Below, one piece after another: positions 51,053-60,059 of a stretch of DNA of 64,000 bases. Source of the DNA: an uncultured Oscillospiraceae bacterium (GTDB taxonomy: Bacteria; Bacillota; Clostridia; Oscillospirales; Ruminococcaceae); contig CAJUPO010000002.1 of the NCBI GenBank assembly GCA_910588145.1, forward strand, positions 133,823 to 197,822, in the 5' to 3' direction. The first letter of the stretch is position 1. Each line of letters begins with the position of its first letter. Made by a program: the position numbers and the translations under genes. The notes below the pieces were generated by a model, which was not told the DNA's origin, ran no database searches, and saw nothing but the letters and a program-made list of their open reading frames with translations.

Positions 51053-53862
51053 TGGACTATAATAATACTCTTAATCTGCCTAAAACAGATTTCCCCATGA
51101 GAGGAAACCTTCCTAAGAGGGAACCTGAAACATTGAACAAGTGGGAAAACGACAGACTTTACTATAAAATGATTGACAATAATAAGGATAAGCCGAAGTA
51201 TATTTTTCATGACGGACCTCCTTATGCTAACGGTCAGATTCATCTCGGTACTGCTCTTAATAAGACGCTTAAGGATTTTATTATAAAATATAAGAATATG
51301 AGCGGTTTCTGCGCTCCGTATGTTCCCGGCTGGGATACACACGGTCTGCCTATTGAACTTAAAGCGCTTAAGGATATCGGCGTTGAAAACGGTGCGGTTT
51401 CTCCGATAGAGCTGAGAAAGCACTGCAAGAATTTTGCACTAAAGCATGTAAACAGCCAAATGGCGCAGTTTAAGCGTTTGGGAAGCTTGGGTGATTATGA
51501 AAACCCTTATCTGACTCTTAAGCCGGAATATGAAGCAAGACAGGTTGAAGTATTTGGAAAAATGGCCAAGGACGGCTATATGTATAAGGGTCTGAAACCA
51601 GTTTATTGGTGTCCTGACTGCAATACTGCCCTTGCTGAAGCGGAAATAGAATATGCAAATGATCCGTGTAATTCAATCTACGTTAAATTTAATGTAACGG
51701 ATGACCTTGGTGTGTTCTCGGCGGCGGGAGTTGATCCGGCAAAGGTTTACTTCGTAATATGGACAACTACTACATGGACAATTCCTGGTAACTTGGCTGT
51801 ATGCCTTGGTCCTGAATATGAGTATACACTTGTTAAAAACGGCGGCGAGTATTATGTTATGGCTGCTGAACTTGCTCAGGCAACAATGAAAGCAGCAGGT
51901 ATTGAAGAGTTTGAAACAGTTGGTTCCTTTACAGGCGCTGAACTTGAACATATTAAAACAAAGCATCCTCTTTATGACAGGATTTCTCCTGTTATTGTCG
52001 GTGCGCATGTAACTCTGGAAAGCGGCACTGGCTGTGTACATACTGCTCCTGGTTATGGTGTGGAAGATTTTGAGGTATGTAAGAATTACGATGATATAGG
52101 CATTATCGTCTGCGTTGACGCTAAAGGCAAACAGACTGCTGAAGCAGGCGAATTTGAGGGAATGGATACTGACGAAGCTAATAAGGCTATTGCGGCAAAG
52201 CTTCAGGAAACAGGCGCACTGCTTGCCTGCGAACAGATTACTCACCAATATCCTCACTGCTGGAGATGCAGCAGTCCAATCATTTACCGTGCTACTGAAC
52301 AGTGGTTCTGTTCAGTTAATGGATTTAAGGACGAAGCAGTTAAGGCTATTGAAAGCGTTAAGTGGATTCCTGAATGGGGCGAGGACAGAATAAAGGGAAT
52401 GGTTCGTGACAGAAGCGACTGGTGTATTTCACGTCAAAGAACCTGGGGCGTGCCTATTCCGATTATATATTGCAAGGACTGCGGCAAGCCTATCGTTACT
52501 GATGACACTATAAAGGCAATTTCAGACCTCTTCAGAAAAGAGGGAGCTGACGCTTGGTGGACGCGTGAGTTAAGTGAATTTATTCCTGACAGTGTGAAAT
52601 GTGAATGCGGATGCGGTGAATTTACTAAGGAATATGACATCATGGACGTCTGGTTTGACAGCGGTGTATCACATGCTGCGGTAATGGATGAATATGACTG
52701 TCTTTCATATCCGGCAGACCTTTATCTTGAAGGCGCTGATCAGTATAGAGGCTGGTTCCAGTCATCACTTCTTACATCTGTTGTATATAAGGGAATGGCT
52801 CCTTATAAGGCAGTGTGTACTCATGGCTGGGTTGTTGACGGTCAGGGCAAAACAATGCATAAGTCACTTGGAAACGGTATTGATCCGTCTGAAATTATCG
52901 ACCAGTACGGCGCTGATATACTAAGACTTTGGGTTGCGTCGTCTGATTATCATTCTGATATAAGAATTTCCAACGAGATTCTCAAGCAGCTTTCTGACGC
53001 TTATAAAAAGATAAGAAATACTGCAAGATTTATTCTTGGCAATATTTCAAACGGCAATGGATTTAATCCTGATACGGACAGCGTTTCAGACAATGAGCTT
53101 CAGGAAATTGATAAGTGGGCTCTTATGCGCTTTGACGCACTTATTGATAAAGTTAATAAGGGATATGATGAATTTGATTTCCATATTGCTTTCCACAGTA
53201 TTCATAATTTCTGCGTAACTGATATGTCTAACTTCTATCTTGATATTATCAAGGACAGACTGTATTGTGAATCAGATGACTCTGTAAAAAGACGCAGTGC
53301 ACAGACTGTAATGTATCGTATTCTCAGCGGCGTTGCAAGACTTATAGCTCCTATAATGTCCTTCACTGCTGAAGAGATCTGGTCTTATTTGCCTCACTGC
53401 CAAGCGGATAACGCTGAAAGCATATTCCTAAATGAAATGCCGGCAAAATCAGAAATTTCAGTTTCTGAGGAATTTGTTGAAAAATGGAATCTTATTTACT
53501 TGCTCAGACAGGACGTAAATAAGGCTCTTGAAATAAAGAGAAATGAAAAGGTTATTGGTAAATCACTTGAAGCTAATGTTGTAATTTGCTGTTCTGATGA
53601 CGCAAAGACAGAGAGCGGAAATAAAATCATCGACGTAATCAGCGGATTTGCTGAGGAACTTGCGGAAATCTTTATTGTTTCAGGTATAAAGGTAACTGAC
53701 GGCGCCGGGGAATTTAAGGAATCCTCACTTGAGGGTATGAGCTATACTATTGAAAAGGCATCCGGTGAAAAATGTGAAAGATGCTGGGCATATTCTGAAA
53801 CAGTCGGTCAGAACAGTAAACATCCGACTCTTTGTTCACGTTGTGCAGGTGTTGTTGAATAA
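51052..53862 (+). CDS. ileS: Isoleucyl-tRNA synthetase
   Basis: A 936-residue class Ia synthetase. The HIGH-type PYANGQIHLGTALNKTLKDF, an editing domain and the signature GKTMHKSLGN (in place of the usual KMSKS wording) are present, and a C-terminal zinc knuckle CERCWAY...LCSRC ends the protein. Type 1 bacterial form. It overlaps divIVA by one base, so no T-box leader precedes it, unlike many Firmicutes ileS genes. Confidence 0.97.
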   Translation: MDYNNTLNLPKTDFPMRGNLPKREPETLNKWENDRLYYKMIDNNKDKPKYIFHDGPPYANGQIHLGTALNKTLKDFIIKYKNMSGFCAPYVPGWDTHGLPIELKALKDIGVENGAVSPIELRKHCKNFALKHVNSQMAQFKRLGSLGDYENPYLTLKPEYEARQVEVFGKMAKDGYMYKGLKPVYWCPDCNTALAEAEIEYANDPCNSIYVKFNVTDDLGVFSAAGVDPAKVYFVIWTTTTWTIPGNLAVCLGPEYEYTLVKNGGEYYVMAAELAQATMKAAGIEEFETVGSFTGAELEHIKTKHPLYDRISPVIVGAHVTLESGTGCVHTAPGYGVEDFEVCKNYDDIGIIVCVDAKGKQTAEAGEFEGMDTDEANKAIAAKLQETGALLACEQITHQYPHCWRCSSPIIYRATEQWFCSVNGFKDEAVKAIESVKWIPEWGEDRIKGMVRDRSDWCISRQRTWGVPIPIIYCKDCGKPIVTDDTIKAISDLFRKEGADAWWTRELSEFIPDSVKCECGCGEFTKEYDIMDVWFDSGVSHAAVMDEYDCLSYPADLYLEGADQYRGWFQSSLLTSVVYKGMAPYKAVCTHGWVVDGQGKTMHKSLGNGIDPSEIIDQYGADILRLWVASSDYHSDIRISNEILKQLSDAYKKIRNTARFILGNISNGNGFNPDTDSVSDNELQEIDKWALMRFDALIDKVNKGYDEFDFHIAFHSIHNFCVTDMSNFYLDIIKDRLYCESDDSVKRRSAQTVMYRILSGVARLIAPIMSFTAEEIWSYLPHCQADNAESIFLNEMPAKSEISVSEEFVEKWNLIYLLRQDVNKALEIKRNEKVIGKSLEANVVICCSDDAKTESGNKIIDVISGFAEELAEIFIVSGIKVTDGAGEFKESSLEGMSYTIEKASGEKCERCWAYSETVGQNSKHPTLCSRCAGVVE

Positions 53863-53876
53863 AAAACATTGATGAT

Positions 53877-53908
53877 AACTTGTCGTTCTGAATAAAGAGC
53901 GGCAAGTT
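53877..53908 (+). other. Hairpin between ileS and lspA
   Basis: A 13-bp stem with a few G-U pairs (AACTTGTCGTTCT with AAGAGCGGCAAGTT) around a 5-nt loop is followed by TATTTG. It may be a weak attenuator in the operon. Confidence 0.5.
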
Positions 53909-53941
53909 TATTTGTAAGGAGGAAGATGCCTTATAGTAACT

Positions 53942-54442
53942 TTGATTACGGCGTTTTTGGCAGTTATTTTACTGACAGGAACAGATCAGTTTATAAAATT
54001 TTGGGCGGTTGAAAATCTGAAGGGACACGAGTCAAAAAAATTTATCAGCTTCGGTGATACAGATATTCTAAACCTTACTTATCTGGAAAATGACGGGGCT
54101 ATGTTCGGAAGCTTCGGCGGTCTTAGATGGATTCTTGTTTCGGTTACATTTATTTTAATGATTTTTTGTGTATACTATTTGATAAAGCACAAATCAGAAA
54201 AAGCAGTTGTTGTAAGTATGACCCTTATAGTAAGCGGTGGAATCGGCAATATTATAGACAGGCTTTTTCGAGGCGGTCTTGTTGTTGATTACTTTGACGT
54301 TCAGCTTTTTGATTTTGCTGTATTTAATTTTGCCGACTGTTGTGTTACGATCGGAGCAGTTCTGCTGCTTATTTATATTATATTCTTTGATAAAGGAAGT
54401 ACTTTAAAAAAGGCTGAATCCGGAGAAACAAGCAATGAATGA
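53942..54442 (+). CDS. lspA: Signal peptidase II (lipoprotein signal peptidase)
   Basis: A 166-residue membrane aspartyl protease that cuts lipoprotein signal peptides. Four helices are visible; the catalytic aspartates are in GNIIDRLFRGGLVVDYFDV and NFADCCVTIG. The listed TTG start lies 18 bases after AAGGAGG, which is too far. An ATG at 53926 has good position but is one base out of frame (ATGCCTTATAG). Removing one C would give an MLIVTLITAFLAV start, so a sequence error or real frameshift at the start is possible. Confidence 0.85.
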   Translation: MITAFLAVILLTGTDQFIKFWAVENLKGHESKKFISFGDTDILNLTYLENDGAMFGSFGGLRWILVSVTFILMIFCVYYLIKHKSEKAVVVSMTLIVSGGIGNIIDRLFRGGLVVDYFDVQLFDFAVFNFADCCVTIGAVLLLIYIIFFDKGSTLKKAESGETSNE

Positions 54443-55340
54443 ATATATTTTTTCGTCAGCAGAGGAGGATATCGGACAAAGACTTGATAAATGGATATCA
54501 GAGAAAGATATAGGTCTGACACGCAGCGCCGTTCAAAATCTGATTTTGTCGGGAAATGTTTATGTGAATCAGAAAATTGCAGTTAAAAACTATAAGCTCA
54601 GAAAAGGCGATTCAGTTAAAGTTGTTATGCCCGAACCGGTAAGCTTGGACATAACTGCGGAAAATATCCCTTTGGACATAGTATATGAGGATTCTTCTCT
54701 CCTTGTTGTAAATAAACCTAAAGGTATGGTAGTGCATCCTGCACCCGGAAATTACAGCGGAACTCTTGTCAATGCTCTTATGCATCACTGCGGTAACAGC
54801 CTTTCCGGAATTAACGGAGTAATTCGTCCGGGAATCGTTCACAGGATTGACAAGAATACCAGCGGACTCCTTATCGTTGCTAAAAACGATTCGGCTCACC
54901 AGGGGCTTGCAGAACAGATAAAAGCACACAGCTTTATAAGGGAATATGAAGCTGTTGCTATGGGAAATTTTAAAGAAACTGACGGGACAATTGACGCTCC
55001 TATTGGACGCCATCATGCTGACAGAAAAAAAATGTGCGTTACAGATAAAAATTCAAAGAACGCTGTTACGCATTTTCATATTATAGAACAGTATGAAAAA
55101 TGTGCATACATAAGACTCAAACTTGAAACAGGAAGAACACATCAAATAAGAGTTCATCTTTCATATAAAGGACATCCTATTCTCGGCGATGATGTTTATG
55201 GAAAGCCGTATAAGGGAATTGAGGGTCAGTGCCTTCATGCAAGAAAAATAGGATTCATCCATCCGGAAAGTAAGGAATATATGGAATTTGACAGCCAACT
55301 CCCTGATTACTTTAAAGAGATATTAAGAAAGGTTAGATAA
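54435..55340 (+). CDS. rluD: 23S rRNA pseudouridine synthase, RluD family
   Basis: A 301-residue enzyme with an N-terminal S4 domain (RLDKWISEKDIGLTRSAVQN) and an RluA-type catalytic domain: the Asp in HRIDKNTSGLLIVAKND, then GRTHQIRVHL. The target uridine is inferred from the family (helix 69) and not proven. It overlaps lspA by eight bases. Firmicutes often place it next to lspA. Confidence 0.93.
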   Translation: MNEYIFSSAEEDIGQRLDKWISEKDIGLTRSAVQNLILSGNVYVNQKIAVKNYKLRKGDSVKVVMPEPVSLDITAENIPLDIVYEDSSLLVVNKPKGMVVHPAPGNYSGTLVNALMHHCGNSLSGINGVIRPGIVHRIDKNTSGLLIVAKNDSAHQGLAEQIKAHSFIREYEAVAMGNFKETDGTIDAPIGRHHADRKKMCVTDKNSKNAVTHFHIIEQYEKCAYIRLKLETGRTHQIRVHLSYKGHPILGDDVYGKPYKGIEGQCLHARKIGFIHPESKEYMEFDSQLPDYFKEILRKVR

Positions 55341-55343
55341 ATT

Positions 55344-56156
55344 ATGCCTGATTTTTCTGATGTAATGATAATTACCGATTTGGACGGAACACTGCTTCCT
55401 GAAAATAAGATTCTTTCTGAAAAAGACCTTGAAGCAATTAAAAAATTTCGGAGCGACGGAGGTAAATTCACTATTGCTACCGGAAGAACTATACAGTCAG
55501 CCGATCGATATATAAAGGAACTTGAAATTGATATTCCGGTAATTCTTTATAACGGTTCTCTGATTTATGATGTGCAGAAACAGGAGGTTCTGTTTACAGA
55601 TGAGCTTCCGGAATGCGCACCTGATATAGCAAAGGAGCTTTTCGGCTTTATGGAGAATCCCGGCGGAGAGGTACTGAAGCTTGACAATATTTATGTGGTT
55701 TGCAATAATGACTACGAAAAGGAACATGTTAAGATTTGTCAGGTTGAACCGGCTTATATGTCACTTGAAGATGTTCCGGCAGGAGGCTGGTTTAAGATTC
55801 TTTTTGCAACTGAACCCTCTCTTATTACGGATCTTGAAGAGTATATCTCTGAAAGGAATTTCAATGTGGATTTTGTGCGTTCACATGATACGTTTATAGA
55901 AATGCTTCCAAAGGGCAGCTCAAAGGGCGCTGCTTTAAAGGAATATATAAAAATAATGAAAATGAATAATACAAAAGTAATTGCAGCCGGGGATTATCAT
56001 AATGATATTGAAATGCTGACAGCGGCAGATATCGGTGCGGCTACGGCTAACGCTCAGCAGGCAGTTAAGGAAGCTTCTGATATTGTTTTGAAAAATACAA
56101 GCAGTGAGAATGCAATAGCAGAGCTTATAGATATGCTCTATACAGGAAAAATTTAG
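55344..56156 (+). CDS. Cof-type HAD phosphatase (subfamily IIB)
   Basis: A 270-residue haloacid-dehalogenase phosphatase. The motifs are DLDGTLLPENK, TIATGRT, a cap domain (about 85-190), the lysine in GSSKGAALKEY and GDYHNDIEMLTAADIG. The substrate is unknown; such enzymes dephosphorylate sugar phosphates or flavin intermediates. It follows rluD by three bases and precedes the transketolase genes. Confidence 0.9.
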   Translation: MPDFSDVMIITDLDGTLLPENKILSEKDLEAIKKFRSDGGKFTIATGRTIQSADRYIKELEIDIPVILYNGSLIYDVQKQEVLFTDELPECAPDIAKELFGFMENPGGEVLKLDNIYVVCNNDYEKEHVKICQVEPAYMSLEDVPAGGWFKILFATEPSLITDLEEYISERNFNVDFVRSHDTFIEMLPKGSSKGAALKEYIKIMKMNNTKVIAAGDYHNDIEMLTAADIGAATANAQQAVKEASDIVLKNTSSENAIAELIDMLYTGKI

Positions 56157-56234
56157 GCTTTGAAAGCTTAAGATATATTAACTGGTGCAAACCTTTTATA
56201 TAAACAGCCAATACAAACTCACAGGAGGTAAAAA

Positions 56235-57074
56235 ATGGACAGCACTGAAAAGAAGCGCTTGCAGATAAACGCCTGCAAGGCAAGAATGGGTATTATAGAA
56301 GGGGTATATAATGCAAAGTCCGGACATCCGGGCGGTTCTCTTTCAATTGCAGATCTTCTTACATATCTTTATTTCGAGAAAATGAATGTGGACGCTGAAA
56401 ATCCGGATATGCCGGACAGGGACAGGTTGGTTCTTTCAAAAGGACACTGTGCTCCGGCGCTTTATTCTGTTCTTGCACTTAAAGGATTTTTTCCGCAGAA
56501 AGAGCTTAAGAAATTACGTCATATCGGAGCGCTTCTTCAAGGACACCCGTGCATTCATATAAATGGTGTTGATATGTCAAGCGGCTCCCTGGGACAGGGA
56601 ATCTCGGCGGCTTGCGGCATGGCTCTTGCTGCAAAGCTTGATTCTAAATCCTATAAGGTTTATGCTGTTCTCGGAGACGGTGAAATTGAAGAAGGACAGG
56701 TGTGGGAAGCGGCAATGTTTGCGGCTCATAAAAATCTTGATAATCTCATTGCTATTGTGGATAATAACGGACTTCAGATAGACGGTCCTATAACAGAGGT
56801 ATGTTCTCCTGAACCAATTACAGATAAGTTTGAAGCTTTTGGATGGCACGTTATTACAATGGACGCTCATGATTTCGATTCTATTGAAAAGGCTTTTGAA
56901 GAAGCTGAGTCAATTAAGGATAAGCCTGTTGCTATCATTGAAAAAAGCGTTAAGGGAAAAGGCGTGTCATTTATGGAAAATCAGGTATCATGGCACGGTA
57001 CTGCACCGAATGAGCAGCAGTATGAACAGGCTATGAGCGAACTTAGTGCACAGCTTAAAGAACTGGAGGGTTAA
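56235..57074 (+). CDS. Transketolase, N-terminal (TPP-binding) subunit
   Basis: The first half of a split transketolase. HPGGSLSIADLLTYLYF, LSKGHCAPALYSVLALKG, the GSLGQGISAACGMALAAKLD block and the TPP motif GDGEIEEGQVWEAAMFA...NNGLQ are present. It has 279 residues. Together with the next gene it rebuilds a full transketolase for the pentose phosphate pathway. AGGAGG precedes the ATG. Confidence 0.95.
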   Translation: MDSTEKKRLQINACKARMGIIEGVYNAKSGHPGGSLSIADLLTYLYFEKMNVDAENPDMPDRDRLVLSKGHCAPALYSVLALKGFFPQKELKKLRHIGALLQGHPCIHINGVDMSSGSLGQGISAACGMALAAKLDSKSYKVYAVLGDGEIEEGQVWEAAMFAAHKNLDNLIAIVDNNGLQIDGPITEVCSPEPITDKFEAFGWHVITMDAHDFDSIEKAFEEAESIKDKPVAIIEKSVKGKGVSFMENQVSWHGTAPNEQQYEQAMSELSAQLKELEG

Positions 57075-57079
57075 TCAAG

Positions 57080-58021
57080 ATGTCAGATGTAATAAAGAAA
57101 GCTACAAGAGAAAGCTACGGAGAGGCTCTTAGAGATCTTGCAGAAAAATATCCTGATCTGATCGTTCTTGATGCAGATTTGGCGGCGGCAACTAAAACCA
57201 GTATATTTCAGAAGGCTTATCCGGATAGATTTTTTGACTGCGGTATAGCAGAAGCTAACATGATGGGCGTTGCAGCAGGTCTTGCGGCTTCAGGAAAAAT
57301 TCCTTTTGCGAGTACTTTTGCAATGTTTGCGGCCGGCAGAGCTTATGAAATTGTAAGAAATTCCATTGGCTATCCCGGGCTTAATGTTAAAATCGGTGCG
57401 ACTCATGCTGGTATTTCTGTGGGTGAGGACGGTGCAACTCATCAGTGCAACGAAGATATAGCATTAATGAGAACTATCCCTGGAATGACAGTTATAAATC
57501 CGGCTGACGATGTTGAAGCAAGAGCGGCTGTTGAAGCGGCAATACTTCATAAAGGACCGGTTTACCTTAGATTCGGCAGACTTGCGGCTCCGGTATTCAA
57601 TGATAAGGATACATATAAATTTGAACTGGGTAAGGGTATTACTCTTAAAGAGGGCAATGATATTACAATTATTGCAACCGGTCTTATGGTAAGCGAGGCA
57701 GTTGCGGCGGCTGAGATGCTGAAAGAAGACGGAATCAATGCAGGAGTTATAAATATTCATACTATAAAGCCGCTTGATAAGGAGCTTATATGCAAGGCGG
57801 CTGAAAATTCCGGCATTCTTATGACGGTTGAGGAACACAGCGTTATAGGCGGTCTTGGATCTGCTGTTGCTGAAGCTGTAACTGAATGCTATCCGGTACC
57901 GGTTATTAAGATTGGTATAAATGATGAATTTGGTCATTCAGGTCCGGCAGTTGAGCTTTTAAAGGAATTTGGTCTTTGCAGAGATAATATTGCGGATCAG
58001 GTAAGAAAAGCTTTGAAATAA
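57080..58021 (+). CDS. Transketolase, C-terminal subunit
   Basis: The second half of the split transketolase: a pyrimidine-binding domain (RESYGEALRDLAEKYPDLIVLDADLAAATK, FDCGIAEANMMGVAAGLA, STFAMFAAGRAYE, THAGISVGEDGATHQ) and a C-terminal transketolase domain ending in EEHSVIGGLGSAVAEAV. It has 313 residues. It starts five bases after the N-terminal subunit gene, and its end has a terminator. Confidence 0.95.
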   Translation: MSDVIKKATRESYGEALRDLAEKYPDLIVLDADLAAATKTSIFQKAYPDRFFDCGIAEANMMGVAAGLAASGKIPFASTFAMFAAGRAYEIVRNSIGYPGLNVKIGATHAGISVGEDGATHQCNEDIALMRTIPGMTVINPADDVEARAAVEAAILHKGPVYLRFGRLAAPVFNDKDTYKFELGKGITLKEGNDITIIATGLMVSEAVAAAEMLKEDGINAGVINIHTIKPLDKELICKAAENSGILMTVEEHSVIGGLGSAVAEAVTECYPVPVIKIGINDEFGHSGPAVELLKEFGLCRDNIADQVRKALK

Positions 58022-58045
58022 TAAATTTTTAAGATTAATATAATA

Positions 58046-58080
58046 AAGGCTCTCCGTTATAATCGGCGAGCCTTTTGCTT
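58046..58080. terminator. Terminator after transketolase
   Basis: AAAGGCTCTCCG pairs with CGGCGAGCCTTT around an AT loop, with one mismatch, and is followed by TGCTTTATTTTT. It also faces the convergent choloylglycine hydrolase gene. Confidence 0.8.
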
Positions 58081-58086
58081 TATTTT

Positions 58087-59064
58087 TTAGTTGACCCATA
58101 AAATTTGCTGTTGATTTTGAAGCGGAAATTCTATAAGAGTATTTCCGTCAAGATTTTCATTATTCATATTGATGGCAGTGATTCTGCTGTTGTCGTATGT
58201 TTTATAATAATAAAATTTTTTATCGGTATTCATACAGGCAGAATAAGTGGTTTCATAAAATTCAAAGTCCTCTGAATTAATACAGCCGTTTACAACTGAT
58301 ACTGAATCAAGCAAGTGGAAAAACTGAGAAATACTGCTTTGTTCATCATCACTGCATTTAGAGTTAAGACGAAGATATGCCGCCTTCACAAATCGTGAGG
58401 CAGGGGAAAAATCTCCGGGGAGTCCGAAGCTTCCAAGTCCCTTTCCAAAAGGCTTTATTCCGACTTTATGGCTGAAGCAGTTTTCTGGTACCGATGTAGT
58501 CAGATTCATATACTGGCTAAGGTTTGCCATCTGAAAACTAAAAGGAGGATTGTTTGTCAGAACTCCTGCCGGATTGTCGTAAATGTTCATTCCAGTTGCG
58601 GTAGGTTCAAGTACGATTGAACGCTCTTTATCTGCAATGTGCCAGTGAAGCGGAGCATTTGGTGTGCTTTCGTTAAATCTTATTGAAGTTATATTTGTTT
58701 TTTTAAGAAGCTTTTCAGCTTCTGTAACCGTTGAACATCTGCCCAGCAGCCATGGAATTAATTCAAAAGAAGCTATCCCGCAGTTTCCGGCGCTTTCAGG
58801 CTTCATATAATAGGCATTGTCAGGAAAATTCAGTCCGGCTATGCATAATCCTTTTTCGTTGAATGCGTCTGCGTAAAGGGGATAATTATTGCTGACTGCC
58901 GCCATTCCCATAAAAGCGAAATGCTTTTTTAGTATTCCAGCTTTTCTAAACTTTAACTGAAAATTTCTTGGGGTAATAACAATTCGTTCATTGAATAAAT
59001 AATCGAGATCCATGTTTCTTCCAAAATAAAAATCAGAAGTTTTCATTGTGATGCTTGTACACAT
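58087..59064 (-). CDS. Choloylglycine hydrolase family, bile salt hydrolase-like
   Basis: A 325-residue Ntn hydrolase. After removal of Met the nucleophile would be Cys2 (MCTSITMK). The residues used by bile salt hydrolases are in place: R16 and D19 (FGRNMDLD), N79 (GLNFPD), N171/N172 (VLTNNPPF) and R224 (PASRFVKAA). Sequence is close to Gram-positive bile salt hydrolases (NEKGLCIAGLNF, ELIPWLLG), so deconjugation of taurine or glycine bile salts is likely; penicillin V acylase activity cannot be excluded. No signal peptide: cytosolic. GGAGG precedes the ATG. Confidence 0.87.
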   Translation of the reverse strand: MCTSITMKTSDFYFGRNMDLDYLFNERIVITPRNFQLKFRKAGILKKHFAFMGMAAVSNNYPLYADAFNEKGLCIAGLNFPDNAYYMKPESAGNCGIASFELIPWLLGRCSTVTEAEKLLKKTNITSIRFNESTPNAPLHWHIADKERSIVLEPTATGMNIYDNPAGVLTNNPPFSFQMANLSQYMNLTTSVPENCFSHKVGIKPFGKGLGSFGLPGDFSPASRFVKAAYLRLNSKCSDDEQSSISQFFHLLDSVSVVNGCINSEDFEFYETTYSACMNTDKKFYYYKTYDNSRITAINMNNENLDGNTLIEFPLQNQQQILWVN

Positions 59065-59327
59065 AATTTATCCTCCGTAAATATTAACTTTATAATATTT
59101 TATTCAGTTAATAAAAATTTATTATAAAATTATAAGCGCTAAAATGGCAAAAAAAGTAATTAAATTAATTATGGATTATTGTAAGGATGATTAATTTATT
59201 GAATTTATAAAATTTTAATGCTATATAGATTAAAATAATTTACGCACTATATAAAGTTACAAAAATGAGGGTAAAAATTTTATCATGTTTTTTGGTGAAA
59301 AACCTTGTAAAAGTGCGTAAAATGTGG
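59065..59327. other. AT-rich divergent region with a split dyad
   Basis: It holds a minus-strand promoter for the bile-salt-hydrolase gene (TTGCCA 59145-59150, 18 bp, TATAAT 59121-59126). It also holds a perfect 10-bp inverted repeat, TTTACGCACT (59239-59248) with AGTGCGTAAA (59312-59321), split by 63 bp. No gene is evident in the rest. Confidence 0.65.
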
Positions 59328-59333
59328 TATATT
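59305..59333 (+). promoter_or_regulatory. Promoter of the AbrB-like gene
   Basis: TTGTAA (59305-59310), a 17-bp spacer and TATATT (59328-59333). One half-site of the split dyad, AGTGCGTAAA, fills the spacer, a classic operator position. Confidence 0.6.
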
Positions 59334-59371
59334 ATTATTATGTACAAAAAAGTCAGAAGGGAGAAGCATAA

Positions 59372-59935
59372 ATGTTCGAATTTTACAGATCAAAGGTTAA
59401 CTTTTCCGAAAAGGAAGAGCACTGGCAACAACATGTTCAGTTTATAATGCCTTGTGTACCGGCACTGGTAAAAAGAAAATCTTATGCAGTATACAAAATG
59501 CCGGGCTGTTCCGAAATCATGGTTTCGCCCGAGGAAGTTTTTTCAGAAATGATTAATAATATAGATAATGATATTAATTCCCTCACTGAAAAAATTACTG
59601 ATAAAAGAAAGCGTAATCAGCAGGAAGATATAGAAAAGTTGAAAAAAGAAAAGATGGATCTTATCTATCAGAAAAATTTCATCTATTCAAATAAGTTTGA
59701 TTTTATATACAGAGGCAACGGTTATCAGACTCCTGTTTCTGTACCGGCAAGTTTTCTTGAGGAAATAGGGATCAATGAACAGAATGACGAGTTGTGTATA
59801 GCTTATAATGTAAACAGCGGCGAGATAATAATACATAGTGAAACTGATAAATGGAAGTATGATTATTCAGGAGAATCCGATGTTTATCGTGAACGCCGTT
59901 CAGGTTCTATTTTTATGAAGAAATTTGTAGGATAA
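59372..59935 (+). CDS. Unrecognised protein with an AbrB/MazE-like segment
   Basis: A 187-residue protein I cannot place. Its middle (about 55-100) is a highly charged helix (KRKRNQQEDIEKLKKEKMD). Residues about 119-156 (TPVSVPASFLEEIGI, then CIAYNVNSGEIIIHS) look like the swapped-hairpin AbrB/MazE DNA-binding fold, so a regulator is possible (inference). The first 50 residues have two cysteines and no membrane helix. Ribosome site AGGGAG before the ATG. The promoter carries a dyad half-site. Confidence 0.6.
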   Translation: MFEFYRSKVNFSEKEEHWQQHVQFIMPCVPALVKRKSYAVYKMPGCSEIMVSPEEVFSEMINNIDNDINSLTEKITDKRKRNQQEDIEKLKKEKMDLIYQKNFIYSNKFDFIYRGNGYQTPVSVPASFLEEIGINEQNDELCIAYNVNSGEIIIHSETDKWKYDYSGESDVYRERRSGSIFMKKFVG

Positions 59936-59955
59936 ATGATAAATATTATAAAATT

Positions 59956-59987
59956 AAAGCGGCTTGAGTTAAAGCCGCTTTTTTGTA
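59956..59987 (+). terminator. Terminator of the AbrB-like gene
   Basis: A 10-bp stem AAAGCGGCTT/AAGCCGCTTT with a short loop is followed by TTTGTATT. Confidence 0.8.
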
Positions 59988-60010
59988 TTATTTATGTAAG
60001 ATATTATGAA

Positions 60011-60047
60011 AAAACGTCAGTAATTGATTTTACTGACGTTTTTATTA
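60011..60047. terminator. Second terminator, facing the GGGtGRT gene
   Basis: AAAACGTCAGTAA pairs with TTTACTGACGTTTT (60011-60042, one bulge), with A-rich and T-rich flanks. It acts mainly on the minus-strand operon that ends at 60060. Confidence 0.8.
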
Positions 60048-60059
60048 GTTTAAGCTTAA

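Noticed and set aside
51000..51060. T-box riboswitch before ileS
   Set aside because: divIVA and ileS overlap by one base, leaving no leader.
51673..52257. 194-residue frame on the minus strand
   Set aside because: It lies fully inside ileS on the other strand and looks like a shadow of it.
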